DNA from: Pandoraea bronchicola
GTDB taxonomy: Bacteria > Pseudomonadota > Gammaproteobacteria > Burkholderiales > Burkholderiaceae
Assembly: GCF_902459805.1 (NCBI RefSeq)
Contig: NZ_CABPST010000005.1
Span: 186,001 to 250,000 of the forward strand
Length of the DNA stretch: 64,000 nucleotides
Direction: 5' to 3'
The notes under the pieces were generated by a model. It made no database searches and was not told the origin of the DNA. It saw only the letters and a program-made list of their open reading frames with translations. A program made the translations under genes and the position numbers. Shown one piece after another: positions 18,516-27,349 of the stretch (the first letter of the stretch is position 1; the number at the start of each line of letters is the position of its first letter).

Positions 18516-19463
18516 ATGAAGGCAAATCCCCCAATCGTCTGCCTGCTGGGGCCGACGGCGTCCGGCAAGACCGCCGCCGCCCTCGCGCTGGCGCAGGACA
18601 CACCGCTCGAGATCATCAGCGTCGACTCCGCCCTCGTCTATCGCGAGATGGATATCGGCACGGCAAAGCCCAGTGCCGCCGAGCGGGCCGCCGTGCCACA
18701 TCATCTGATCGATATCATCGATCCGCGCGATGCCTACTCCGCTGCGCAATTCCGCGAAGACACGCTACGGCTGGTCGACGAGATCGCCGCACGCGGGCGT
18801 CGTCCGCTGCTCGTCGGCGGCACCATGCTGTACTACAAGGCGCTCACGCAGGGTCTCTCGCCACTGCCGTCCGCCGACGCCGGGGTGCGCGCCAGACTGG
18901 ACGAAGACGCCGCCCGCGACGGCTGGCCCGCGATGCATGCACGGCTCGCCGGGATCGACCCCGTAACAGCCGCACGTCTTGCGCCAAACGACTCACAGCG
19001 CATCCAGCGCGCGCTGGAAATCTTCGAACTGTCGGGCAAACCCATGTCGCAGTGGCTGGCGGAACAGGCGCAGACACCGGACACCCCATCGGCCCACACG
19101 TTCGTGCCGGTGGCACTGGAGCCCGGCGACCGCTCGGTCCTGCACGCGCGCATTGCCGAACGTTTTCGCCTGATGCTTGCCGCCGGCTTCATCGAAGAAG
19201 TCGAACACCTGCGCGCACGCGGCGATCTCAACCCCGGGCTGCCGTCGATGCGCTGCGTCGGCTATCGTCAGGTGTGGGAATACCTCGACGGCGAGACCGA
19301 CTACGACACGATGCGCGACAAAGGTATCTTTGCCACGCGTCAGTTGTGCAAGCGTCAACTCACCTGGCTGCGTTCGATGCCCGAACGGCACATCGTCGAC
19401 TGCACCGCCGCCGACGCCTCGCCGCGCGCCCTTGCCACCGTGCGCGCCCTCTGGCAGCCCTGA
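18516..19463 (+). CDS. miaA: tRNA dimethylallyltransferase MiaA
   Basis: This 315-residue enzyme transfers a dimethylallyl group to A37 of UNN-decoding tRNAs. Motifs are the P-loop [14 protein letters not shown] (about 12-25), [39 protein letters not shown], and the C-terminal [13 protein letters not shown] and [15 protein letters not shown]. Length is normal. It is probably co-transcribed with mutL. Confidence 0.97.
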   Translation: MKANPPIVCLLGPTASGKTAAALALAQDTPLEIISVDSALVYREMDIGTAKPSAAERAAVPHHLIDIIDPRDAYSAAQFREDTLRLVDEIAARGRRPLLVGGTMLYYKALTQGLSPLPSADAGVRARLDEDAARDGWPAMHARLAGIDPVTAARLAPNDSQRIQRALEIFELSGKPMSQWLAEQAQTPDTPSAHTFVPVALEPGDRSVLHARIAERFRLMLAAGFIEEVEHLRARGDLNPGLPSMRCVGYRQVWEYLDGETDYDTMRDKGIFATRQLCKRQLTWLRSMPERHIVDCTAADASPRALATVRALWQP

Positions 19464-19477
19464 GCACCGCCCACTCA

Positions 19478-19502
19478 ACGCTTCGCCGCCGCGGCGAAGC
19501 GT
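19478..19502 (+). terminator. Stem-loop after miaA
   Basis: ACGCTTCGCCGC and GCGGCGAAGCGT form a near-perfect hairpin 15 nt after the miaA stop. There is no T tract, so it may be a weak or Rho-assisted terminator. Confidence 0.5.
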
Positions 19503-19519
19503 CCACCCAGCGCGATTTT

Positions 19520-19552
19520 CGCTTCATTCCCGCTTCATTTCCGCTTCATTTC
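19520..19552 (+). repeat. Three tandem 11-bp repeats
   Basis: CGCTTCATTYC occurs three times in a row with an 11-bp period, close to one helical turn. It lies in the gap between miaA and the transporter operon; function unknown. Confidence 0.6.
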
Positions 19553-19642
19553 CGCCGTTCGATACCTGCATCGAACATGCATCCAGTCCCGCTCTCGCCT
19601 CCGTTGAAACCCTGACAGCTTTCCGGTTTGCATGACGATTTT

Positions 19643-19689
19643 GATATGCTAATTTGCATATCAACGTTTCGATCAATGCAAATTTGCAT
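19643..19689 (+). promoter_or_regulatory. Paired palindromic operators upstream of the ABC operon
   Basis: Two 14-mers, ATGCTAATTTGCAT (19646-19659) and ATGCAAATTTGCAT (19676-19689), differ at one base, and their centres are exactly 30 bp apart, about three helical turns. The first is extended to GATATGC-N6-GCATATC (19643-19662). A half site TTTGCAT lies at 19627-19633 and can double as a -35 (TTGCAT) for a TAATTT -10 inside the first palindrome. They end 28 nt before the first gene. They look like binding sites for one dimeric regulator; the LysR gene at the end of this cluster is a candidate. Confidence 0.65.
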
Positions 19690-19717
19690 CGAATCCACGA
19701 TACCGGGAAGGTTGCCA

Positions 19718-20593
19718 ATGACGCAGACTTCGATGGAGCCAGGTGGGATGACGGGCGATGTGCTGAGGCTGCCGGCAGGCAGGCCGCGGCGTGTGCCGCT
19801 CGCAAAGTGGGCGGTGCGCGCAGGCGTCACGGTGATCTACCTGTTCATGCTCAGCCCGCTGATTTTCGTCGTCTGGCTGAGCTTCTTCAAAGACGCGATC
19901 ATCACGTTCCCGCCGAGCGGCTATACGGTGTCGTGGTATCTGAACGCCTGGCGCAATGCCGCGTTCGCCAACGGCTTCCTGCTCTCGCTGCAGCTCGCCG
20001 CCTGCGCGGCCATCGGCGGCGTGATCCTCGGCGTTGCCGCCTCTCTCGCCCTCGCGCGCTACCGCTTCCCGGGACGTCGCACGCTGGGCAATGTCTTGCT
20101 GCTGCCGCTGGTCGTGCCGGGCATCGTCGCGGGCATTGCCACTTACCTCTTCTACCTGCGCGCGGAGAACACGCTCGACGTCGACATCGTCGGCACCTTC
20201 GGCGGTCTCGTGGTCGCACACGTCTGCCTGACCATTCCGTGGACGATGCGTCTCGTGGGCGCGAGCCTCGCGCAGATCGACGGCACCATCGAAGAAGCCG
20301 CCCGCAACCTCGGCGCGGGGCCGTGGCGCACGCTCTGGCGCGTCACGCTGCCAATGCTGCGTCCGGCCATTGTGGCGTCCGTCCTGTTCAGCTTCATCGT
20401 GTCGTTCGAGAACCTCGAACTCACGCTGCCACTCGTGGGGCCGGGCAAAACCACCCTGCCCATTGCGATCATGCAGTACCTCGAATTCAACCTCGACCCG
20501 ACGATTGCGGCGGTTTCCGCCGCGCAGATCGTGCTGCTCGGCATTGTCATGCTGATCACCGATCGCTTCGTCAAACTCAGCCAGGTGATCTGA
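19718..20593 (+). CDS. ABC transporter permease, PotC-type
   Basis: A 291-residue inner-membrane permease of the spermidine/putrescine (PotC) class. It has a first TM helix near residue 33, the ITFPPSGYTVSWYLNAW periplasmic segment common in PotC-type proteins, about six TM helices in all, and the cytoplasmic coupling motif EEAARNLGAGPWRTLWRVTLP (EAA loop, about residue 190). GGGAAGG precedes the ATG at 19718; an in-frame ATG 30 codons upstream falls before the palindromic operators and is unlikely. It starts a seven-gene same-strand cluster. Confidence 0.88.
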   Translation: MTQTSMEPGGMTGDVLRLPAGRPRRVPLAKWAVRAGVTVIYLFMLSPLIFVVWLSFFKDAIITFPPSGYTVSWYLNAWRNAAFANGFLLSLQLAACAAIGGVILGVAASLALARYRFPGRRTLGNVLLLPLVVPGIVAGIATYLFYLRAENTLDVDIVGTFGGLVVAHVCLTIPWTMRLVGASLAQIDGTIEEAARNLGAGPWRTLWRVTLPMLRPAIVASVLFSFIVSFENLELTLPLVGPGKTTLPIAIMQYLEFNLDPTIAAVSAAQIVLLGIVMLITDRFVKLSQVI

Positions 20594-20594
20594 C

Positions 20595-21647
20595 ATGGCC
20601 AACGTTTCGCTTCGTGGACTGCGCAAGCAATACGGAAACGCCGCTGCCGTCGCGGACTTTTCGCTGGAGATCGCCGAAGGCGAACTCGTCGCCTTCCTCG
20701 GCCCGAGCGGCTGTGGCAAGACCACCACGCTGCGCATGGTCGCAGGCTTCGTCGAGCCAACGGCCGGCGAAATCTGGATCGGCGGCAAAGAAGTCTCCCG
20801 CCTGCCACCGAATCGCCGCAACACCGGTATGGTGTTCCAGCGTTACGCGCTGTTCCCGCATATGACCGTGGCTGAAAACGTGGCGTTCGGGCTCGAGATG
20901 CGGCACGTCTCGGGCGCGGATCGTGCCACGCGCATTCGCGAAGCGCTCGACATGGTGCGTCTCACACCGCTGGCAGATCGTTATCCGCGCCAGCTCTCAG
21001 GCGGTCAGCAACAGCGCGTGGCGATTGCCCGCGCGCTTGCGATCCGTCCCGACGTCTTTCTGCTCGACGAACCGCTCTCCAATCTCGACGCCAAGCTGCG
21101 CACCGAAGTGCGCGAAGAGATCCGCGCCTTGCAACGCCGGCTTGGTCTGACGACGATCTTTGTCACGCACGATCAGGAAGAGGCGCTGGCCATTGCCGAT
21201 CGTCTGGCCGTGATGCACGACGGTTGCGTGCAGCAGATCGGCACGGCCGACGCCCTGTACGAACGTCCGGCGAATCCTTTCGTCGCGAACTTCCTCGGCA
21301 AAATGAACTTCCTCGCGGGCCGGATGAGCGACGGGCACTTCGTGACCGCGAAAGGGGAACGCCTTGCGCTGGCGGGTGCCGTGCACGACGCCACGACGCT
21401 TGGCATTCGCCCCGAACGCCTGCGGCTGACCGACGCCCCCACGCGAGACGAGACAGCCCTGCCGGTCACGGTCGATCAGACGATCTATCTGGGCTCCACG
21501 CTCGAACTGCGCCTGAAGAGCCCGCAAGGCGAGATGCTCGTAGCACACGTGCAGAACACCGCACGCGACGACGCGAGCCGCTACGCCCCGGGCCGCGCGC
21601 TCAAGGCTTGCTTCGCGAGTACCGACTGCCTGTTTTTCAACGCCTGA
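20595..21647 (+). CDS. ABC transporter ATP-binding protein, PotA-type
   Basis: A 350-residue ATPase that powers the adjacent permeases. It shows Walker A GPSGCGKTTT (about 36-45), the Q loop VFQRYALFPHMTV, signature LSGGQQQRVAIARAL, Walker B VFLLDEPLSNLDAKLR and the switch His in FVTHDQEEAL. A TOBE-like domain occupies about 270-350. It begins 1 nt after the upstream permease stop. Such PotA-like ATPases serve polyamine, iron, opine and related transporters, so the substrate is open. Confidence 0.93.
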   Translation: MANVSLRGLRKQYGNAAAVADFSLEIAEGELVAFLGPSGCGKTTTLRMVAGFVEPTAGEIWIGGKEVSRLPPNRRNTGMVFQRYALFPHMTVAENVAFGLEMRHVSGADRATRIREALDMVRLTPLADRYPRQLSGGQQQRVAIARALAIRPDVFLLDEPLSNLDAKLRTEVREEIRALQRRLGLTTIFVTHDQEEALAIADRLAVMHDGCVQQIGTADALYERPANPFVANFLGKMNFLAGRMSDGHFVTAKGERLALAGAVHDATTLGIRPERLRLTDAPTRDETALPVTVDQTIYLGSTLELRLKSPQGEMLVAHVQNTARDDASRYAPGRALKACFASTDCLFFNA

Positions 21648-21724
21648 CGGCAACGCATCAATCACCCCAACGCTTCGGCCCATGTATTGGCCAACCCGTG
21701 GCCAATGTTTTGAAGGATGACGAC

Positions 21725-22789
21725 ATGACGCACGCCCTGAACCGCCGCTCGTTTCTGAAGACCGCTTCCGGCCTGGTGATCGCTCCCGCGCTCGGCCTCG
21801 ATGCGCTCTCGGCATACGCCGCCGACGCCTGTCCGAACGTGGTCGTCGGCACCTGGGGCGGCGACTATCTGAATCTGCTCGAGCAAAACATCGGCAAGCC
21901 GATCATCGAAGCGGCGGGCGGCAAAGTCACTTACGACTCTGCCGGGCAGGTCGAGCGCATGACGAAGTTGCGCGCCGAGAAGGCGTCGCGGCGCGGTTCG
22001 CTCGACGTCGCGTGTCTGGCTGATCTCGATATGTACGACATCAACCGCTCGGGCATTCTCGAGGCGGTCGACGCCAAGCTCGTGCCGAATCTGACGAATA
22101 CGCTGGAGGCGCTGCGCCGCCCGTATTCCATCCCGCACATCTTCAGCGCGATGGTGATCGTCTACAACCCGGAGAAGCTCGGCACGAAGCCCGATTCGTT
22201 CACGGCCGCGCTCGATCCCAAGCTCAAGGGCAAAGTCGGCTTCTCCGACATCCTCTACAACTTCAACGTGGTGAGCAGCTCGCTTGCGGCAGGTCACAAG
22301 GACGGCGACATGGCCGGCGGCGTGCAGTTCCTGCGCGAGTTGCGCAAGTCACAGCAGCCGAAGGTCTATCCGTCGAACGAGGCGGTGGCCTCCGCGCTCA
22401 AGAGCGGCGATATCTGGTTCACCTGCATGTGGAAGGCGCGAGCACTGCAATGGAAGAAGGCCGGTGTGCCCATCGACTACGTGGTCCCCAAGGAAGGCGC
22501 CGTGCCGGTGACGTTCGAGGCCGCCGTGCCGAAGAACTCGCAGTCGAAGCCGTGCGGCTTCAACTATCTGAACGCGATGCTCGACCCGCGTGCGCAAATC
22601 GGCTTTGCCGAGACGATGGGCTACGCGCCGACCGTGAAGAACGCGAATCTGCCGCCGTCGCTGCAACAAAGCGTGGGCTTCACCAGTGCGGAACTCGATC
22701 GCATGGTCAAGCTCGACTACGCTCGCTTCACCGCTGACAAGCCCGCGTTGCTCGACTTCTGGAACAAGGAATTCAAGGTGGGTCTGTGA
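21725..22789 (+). CDS. Extracellular substrate-binding protein, PotD-type, Tat-exported
   Basis: A 354-residue periplasmic solute-binding protein. The N-terminus has a Tat motif, NRRSFLKTASG, then a hydrophobic stretch ending near AYA-AD. The mature start VVVGTWGGDYLNLLEQN and later VGFSDILYNFN, YPSNEAVASALKSGDIWF and FWNKEFKVGL match type 2 binding proteins of the polyamine/opine group. The ATG at 21725 lies far inside a longer open frame that overlaps the ATPase gene; the signal peptide fixes the start. The stop overlaps the next gene's GTG (GTGA). Confidence 0.9.
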   Translation: MTHALNRRSFLKTASGLVIAPALGLDALSAYAADACPNVVVGTWGGDYLNLLEQNIGKPIIEAAGGKVTYDSAGQVERMTKLRAEKASRRGSLDVACLADLDMYDINRSGILEAVDAKLVPNLTNTLEALRRPYSIPHIFSAMVIVYNPEKLGTKPDSFTAALDPKLKGKVGFSDILYNFNVVSSSLAAGHKDGDMAGGVQFLRELRKSQQPKVYPSNEAVASALKSGDIWFTCMWKARALQWKKAGVPIDYVVPKEGAVPVTFEAAVPKNSQSKPCGFNYLNAMLDPRAQIGFAETMGYAPTVKNANLPPSLQQSVGFTSAELDRMVKLDYARFTADKPALLDFWNKEFKVGL

Positions 22790-23727
22790 ACGTCACCGAC
22801 ACGCCGGAGCCCGCGATGACGTCGCGCCCGCCGTCCACCCAAGCCTCCCGGGCCGCCACCGCTCGCGCGGTGCGCGGCGCGTTCACGGGCGGCGCGCTCG
22901 CCGCCCCCGCCACGCTCGTCGTGCTCTTCGTCATCGTACTGCCCGGGCTGCAACTGGTGCGCTACAGCTTCAACCGGTTCGATCCCGTCGACATGATGCA
23001 GGCGGCATTGACCGGCGCGAACTATCTCAAGTTCTTCACCGATCCGTACTACCTGTCGGTGTTATGGATGACGATCAAGGTCGCGTCGCTGTGTACCGCC
23101 CTCGCGCTCGTGTTCAGATTTCCCGTCGCCTACGTGCTCGCCCGCACGCAGAGCCGTTTCAAGAGCCTGCTCGTGATGCTGCTCGTCTTCCCGCTGCTCG
23201 TGGGTAACGTCGTGCGCGCGGCCGGGTGGATGGTCATGCTGGGCAACGCCGGTTTCGTCAACTCGCTGCTCGTGTCGCTGAGCATCGTGCCGCAACCGAT
23301 TCGCCTGCTCTACACGCCGTTCGCCGTCGTCGTGGGCACCACCGCCGTAGTACTGCCCTACATGATCCTCACGTTGCAAAGCGTGCTCGAAGGCATGGAC
23401 TTTTCCGTCGAAGAAGCCGCTCGCAATCTGGGCGCGACGTTCCGGCAGACACTCACGCGCGTGATTCTGCCGATGGCGGCGCCAGGCATTGCGGCGGGCA
23501 CCATGCTCGTCTTCATTCTCTGCATGAACGCCTACGCCACGCCCGTGCTGCTCGGCGGCACCGGCATCACGATGATGACGCCTACGATCTACGACCAGAT
23601 CGCGAAAGCCAACAACTGGCCGTTCGGCGCAGTGCTCTCCATCGTGTCGATGGTCGTGACGTTCGCGCTGGCCATTGCCTCGCACTGGGTCATCCACCGC
23701 CGTTACGCGAAGACGATGATGACCTGA
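22786..23727 (+). CDS. ABC transporter permease, PotB-type
   Basis: A 313-residue permease with six predicted TM helices after a 35-residue cytoplasmic N-tail. It contains the EAA-loop EEAARNLGATFRQTLTRVILP (about 212-232) and LVFPLLVGNVVRAAGWMVML, seen in PotB-type proteins. It starts with GTG overlapping the binding-protein stop, implying coupled translation. It pairs with the PotC-type permease at the head of the operon; the order permease-ATPase-binding protein-permease differs from potABCD. Confidence 0.9.
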   Translation: MNVTDTPEPAMTSRPPSTQASRAATARAVRGAFTGGALAAPATLVVLFVIVLPGLQLVRYSFNRFDPVDMMQAALTGANYLKFFTDPYYLSVLWMTIKVASLCTALALVFRFPVAYVLARTQSRFKSLLVMLLVFPLLVGNVVRAAGWMVMLGNAGFVNSLLVSLSIVPQPIRLLYTPFAVVVGTTAVVLPYMILTLQSVLEGMDFSVEEAARNLGATFRQTLTRVILPMAAPGIAAGTMLVFILCMNAYATPVLLGGTGITMMTPTIYDQIAKANNWPFGAVLSIVSMVVTFALAIASHWVIHRRYAKTMMT

Positions 23728-23837
23728 CTCCCCCGACTGCGATTGCCGCTTAGTCCGGCCTGCCCGCGCGATGCCACGCCGGGCATCGCACGGGCATCGC
23801 CTGACCTTTCGCAACCTTCTGCAGATAAGGATCTCCC

Positions 23838-25034
23838 ATGCCGACACTCTCTCACGCCACACGTCAGTACCGCCGCAGTCTGATGAACGATCTGATGGAC
23901 CGCACGCGCGTCGATGCGCTCGTGTTCACCGCCGCAGACTTCTTCCAGTGGGCCACCAACTTTCACGTCGACGTGCAGACGTGGGAGCGCCCGATCGCCA
24001 TTTGCGTGCCGCGTAACGGCGAGCCCTTCGCGGTGATGAACGAGCTGTCCACCCATCATCTGATGATGGCGCGCGAGCGCGGTCATCTGTGGCTCGACCT
24101 CGATCGCGTCACGCTCTACGCCGAGCACCCGCGTGTCACGCAACGCCAGCCGCTGCTCGCCGAAGTCCCCGCCCTGATCGCCGACACGTTGCGCAGCGCC
24201 GGCCTCGCGGGTTCGCGCATTGGCGTCGACGCGGCCGGTGGCCCGCTTACGCGCGCGAGTGCATTGCTGCCCGATGCGAAGCTCGTGCCGATGCTCGCCG
24301 AGATGCGCGCGCTGCGCTGGGTCAAGCACGATGAGGAAATTGCCATCATGCGCGCCGCCGCCGAGCTGGCCGACTGGGTGCAGGACCGCTATCGCGAGAA
24401 CATCCGTCCGGGGCGCCTTGTGCAGGAACTCGATTACTCGATGGCCGCGCTGATGGTCACCGAGGGCGCGAAGCGTTTCCCCGGCGAAAACCTCGAAGTG
24501 ATGCGCTGCTGGACGCTCTCCGGCCCCGCGTCGGCCTCACCGCACGGCGACGGCGCCTCGTGCGGCGCGCGCATCAGCGCGGGCGACGGCATGGTCAACA
24601 TCGTGATCCCGCGCCTGAACGGTCTCGTCATCGAGAACGAACGCACATGGTTCTGCGGCAAGCCGTCGAGCGAGCAGGCCCGCTTCTACGAGGTCGCCCG
24701 CGCGGCCAACGAGGCCGCCGTGAGCGCCGCCGTGACCGGCAAACCGGTGTCCGGCATCGACGCCGCCGCGCAGGCCGTCATCGAGAAGGCCGGTTGCGGC
24801 GAGTACATCCGCCATCGCACAGGACATGGCATGGGCATCATCGGCCACGAGTACCCCGACGACATGGCGTTCAACCATCGCCCGCTGCTTGCGAACGAAG
24901 TCTATTCGGCAGAGCCGGGCATCTATGTCTACGGCCTCGGTGGCTTCCGGCTGGACGACTCGGTCGTCACCGGCGACACCCCCGTGATGCTCACCCGCAC
25001 CCCACGCACACTCGCCCACGCCACGATCGACTGA
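23838..25034 (+). CDS. M24 (pita-bread fold) peptidase-like protein with altered metal site
   Basis: A 398-residue protein with a creatinase-type N-domain (about 1-150) and a pita-bread C-domain. The third and fourth metal-site regions are kept as HRTGHGMGIIGHE and AEPGIYVYG. At the first two Asp positions, where active aminopeptidases have D...D in GxxxDxTRT, this protein has Ile and Glu (NIVIPRLNG, then IENERT), and the last Glu appears as Asp in FRLDDSVV. It may be a creatinase-like or ectoine-hydrolase-like C-N hydrolase and not a metallo-aminopeptidase. AAGGA lies before the ATG. Its place after a transporter suggests it acts on the imported compound. Confidence 0.82.
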   Translation: MPTLSHATRQYRRSLMNDLMDRTRVDALVFTAADFFQWATNFHVDVQTWERPIAICVPRNGEPFAVMNELSTHHLMMARERGHLWLDLDRVTLYAEHPRVTQRQPLLAEVPALIADTLRSAGLAGSRIGVDAAGGPLTRASALLPDAKLVPMLAEMRALRWVKHDEEIAIMRAAAELADWVQDRYRENIRPGRLVQELDYSMAALMVTEGAKRFPGENLEVMRCWTLSGPASASPHGDGASCGARISAGDGMVNIVIPRLNGLVIENERTWFCGKPSSEQARFYEVARAANEAAVSAAVTGKPVSGIDAAAQAVIEKAGCGEYIRHRTGHGMGIIGHEYPDDMAFNHRPLLANEVYSAEPGIYVYGLGGFRLDDSVVTGDTPVMLTRTPRTLAHATID

Positions 25035-25105
25035 ACGCCGGGCACGCGAGCCTAACGACCTGACGCTGAACCAAAGACCAGACACATCATCCCGGAGGAG
25101 AGGTC

Positions 25106-26347
25106 ATGGAGTCGATTCTGTTGTCGAATTGCGCGTTGCTCGACCCGGTCAAGGGCGAACTGCGCGAAGACCACGCCGTCCTGATCGAGGACGGCCGCAT
25201 CAAGGAAGTATCGGATAAGCCGATTCGCACCCAGTCCGCGCGCGAGATCGATGCACATGGCCGCACCGTCATGCCGGGGCTGATCGATCTGCATGTCCAC
25301 GTTCACGCCACGCAACTGAACCTCTCCGCGCAAGCGCACCTGCCGAATGTGCTCGTCACGCTCAAGTCGGTGCCGATATTGCAGGGCATGCTGCGTCGCG
25401 GCTTCACCACCGTGCGCGATGCCGGCGGTGCAGGGTACGCCATCAAACACGCGGTCGACAGCGGCCTGGCCGAAGGCCCACGCCTGTTCGTATCGGGTCG
25501 CGCAATCAGTCAGACCGGCGGACACGGCGACGGACGCCCGCGCACCGATTACATCGGCACGGACGGTCCCTGCCCATGCTGCGTGCGCGTGGGTGCCCTG
25601 TCCCGGGTGGCCGATGGCGTCGATGAAGTGCGCCGTGCCGTGCGCGAAGAATTGCAGATGGGTGCCGACCAGATCAAGATCATGGCCTCGGGCGGCGTGG
25701 CATCACCCACCGATCCCGTCGGCGCCTGGGGCTATTCGGAAGATGAGATTCGCGCCATCGTCGCGGAAGCACGCGGGCGCGGCACCTATGTGCTTGCGCA
25801 CGCCTACACGGCGCAGGCCATCGAACGCGCCGTGCGCTGTGGCGTGCGCACCATCGAGCATGGCAATCTCGTCGATGCCGCCACGGCGCGCTACATGGCC
25901 AGTCAAGGCGCCTACGCGGTACCGACCCTGGTCACCTACGACGCCCTCGCGAACGAAGGCAGGTCGCTCGGCCTGCCCGACGACAGCGTAGCGAAGATCG
26001 CCGATGTGCATGCGGCCGGCCTGCGCTCGCTGGAGATCTTCCGCGAAGCCGGTGTGAAGATGGGATACGGCTCGGATCTGCTGGGCGAGTCGCAGCGTCT
26101 GCAAAGCGACGAATTCCGTTTGCGCGCCGAAGTCCTCTCGCCCGCAGAGATTCTGCGCAGCGCGACGGTCATCGGCGCCGAGGTGCTTGGCCAGTCCGGA
26201 CAGTTGGGCGAAATCGTGCCTGGCGCGCTTGCCGATGTCCTGATCGTCGACGGCAATCCGCTCGCCTCGCTCGACTGTCTGCTCGGCCAGGGAGAGCGGA
26301 TTCCGATGGTGATGAAGGGCGGTAGAATCCACGCTTTTGCGCTGTAA
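25106..26347 (+). CDS. Metal-dependent amidohydrolase (imidazolonepropionase/Xaa-dipeptidase-like)
   Basis: A 413-residue amidohydrolase-superfamily TIM-barrel enzyme. The binuclear metal site is visible: HVHVH after PGLIDL (about 58-62), the Lys in QIKIMASGG (about 190), His in LAHAYTAQA, His in TIEHGN and Asp in GYGSDLL (about 315). A Cys-rich CPCC segment (about residue 157) is unusual. Relatives hydrolyse dipeptides such as Xaa-Pro or Xaa-Arg, or cyclic imides; the substrate here is unknown. GGAGGAG is a strong RBS. It follows the M24 gene by 71 nt and likely completes one catabolic operon. Confidence 0.88.
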   Translation: MESILLSNCALLDPVKGELREDHAVLIEDGRIKEVSDKPIRTQSAREIDAHGRTVMPGLIDLHVHVHATQLNLSAQAHLPNVLVTLKSVPILQGMLRRGFTTVRDAGGAGYAIKHAVDSGLAEGPRLFVSGRAISQTGGHGDGRPRTDYIGTDGPCPCCVRVGALSRVADGVDEVRRAVREELQMGADQIKIMASGGVASPTDPVGAWGYSEDEIRAIVAEARGRGTYVLAHAYTAQAIERAVRCGVRTIEHGNLVDAATARYMASQGAYAVPTLVTYDALANEGRSLGLPDDSVAKIADVHAAGLRSLEIFREAGVKMGYGSDLLGESQRLQSDEFRLRAEVLSPAEILRSATVIGAEVLGQSGQLGEIVPGALADVLIVDGNPLASLDCLLGQGERIPMVMKGGRIHAFAL

Positions 26348-26412
26348 GGCGAGCGCCGCACGAGGTGCGGCGCAAGGTGCGACACAAGCGCAAACCCTTC
26401 CGTGGAGAATCG

Positions 26413-27327
26413 ATGGATTTCCGGCACATCGACGCCTTTCGGGCGCTGATGCTCACGCGCACGACGACCAAAGCGGCACAGGTGCTCGGCACGTCGCAGT
26501 CTGCGGTCAGCCGTCTCGTGGCCGATCTCGAACGCTCGACGCGTCTCACGCTGTTCGACCGTGCGCGCGGCCGGCTCGAACCCACGGCCGAGGCGTTCGC
26601 ACTCTTCGAGGAAGTCGAGCGCCGGTACGCCGGGCTCGACAACATCCGTGAGTTTGCGCTTAATTTGCGCAACCCCGACAAGGCCGTCATTCGGGTGGGG
26701 TCCGTGGTGTCGTTTGGCCTCGGGTTCTTTGCGCGCGTGATGGCCGGCTACCGGGCGCTGCATCCGAGCGTGCAACTCGCGCTGACCACGGGGGCGTCGG
26801 ATCTGATTCGCGATCAGGTCGTCACGCATCAACTCGCACTGGGTCTCGTGACCGACACCATCGATGTCGCGGCGACCGACGCCGTCTCGTTCGCCAAGCT
26901 CGATGCCATCTGCGCGCTGCCCGCGGGCCACGCGCTCGCCCGCAAGAAGGTGATCCGTCTGGCCGATCTCAAGGGGCAGCCGATTCTGTCGTACGAGCCG
27001 ACCGACATGGTGCGCTGGGGCATGGATCAGCTCTTCGCCGACGGCAATCTGCATCAGCAGGTCGTCGCCACGGCGCGTTACTCCGTCAACATCGGCACGA
27101 TGGTCAAGGAGAACGTCGGCATAGGGTTGCTGCACCCCGTGTCCGCCTACGATTTTCTCGACTCCGATCTGGTGTTGCGCCGCTTCGAACCGTCCATGCC
27201 GTTTCACACGTTGCGTATCACGCCGCGCGCCGCCGCGCCCAGTGCGCAACTCGACGACCTCGTACGCGTGATGGAGACTACGCTCGAGGACGTCATGCGC
27301 GCCGTCGAGGCGCGGATGAAGCGCTGA
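26413..27327 (+). CDS. LysR family transcriptional regulator of the transporter cluster
   Basis: A 304-residue LysR-type regulator with the N-terminal winged helix-turn-helix (AFRALMLTRTTTKAAQVLGTSQSAVSRLVADLE, shown here only by position about 8-40) and a periplasmic-binding-like effector domain from about residue 90. GGAGA precedes the ATG at 26413. It resembles NocR/OccR-type regulators that respond to opines or arginine-related compounds, which would fit the transporter class, but this is inference. It is 65 nt after the amidohydrolase on the same strand. Confidence 0.88.
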   Translation: MDFRHIDAFRALMLTRTTTKAAQVLGTSQSAVSRLVADLERSTRLTLFDRARGRLEPTAEAFALFEEVERRYAGLDNIREFALNLRNPDKAVIRVGSVVSFGLGFFARVMAGYRALHPSVQLALTTGASDLIRDQVVTHQLALGLVTDTIDVAATDAVSFAKLDAICALPAGHALARKKVIRLADLKGQPILSYEPTDMVRWGMDQLFADGNLHQQVVATARYSVNIGTMVKENVGIGLLHPVSAYDFLDSDLVLRRFEPSMPFHTLRITPRAAAPSAQLDDLVRVMETTLEDVMRAVEARMKR

Positions 27328-27349
27328 CGCGGCGTCTTTGGTCTGTCGT

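Noticed and set aside
16286-18616. Minus-strand ORF of 776 residues opposite mutL
   Set aside because: High-GC shadow frame; mutL motifs are unambiguous on the plus strand.
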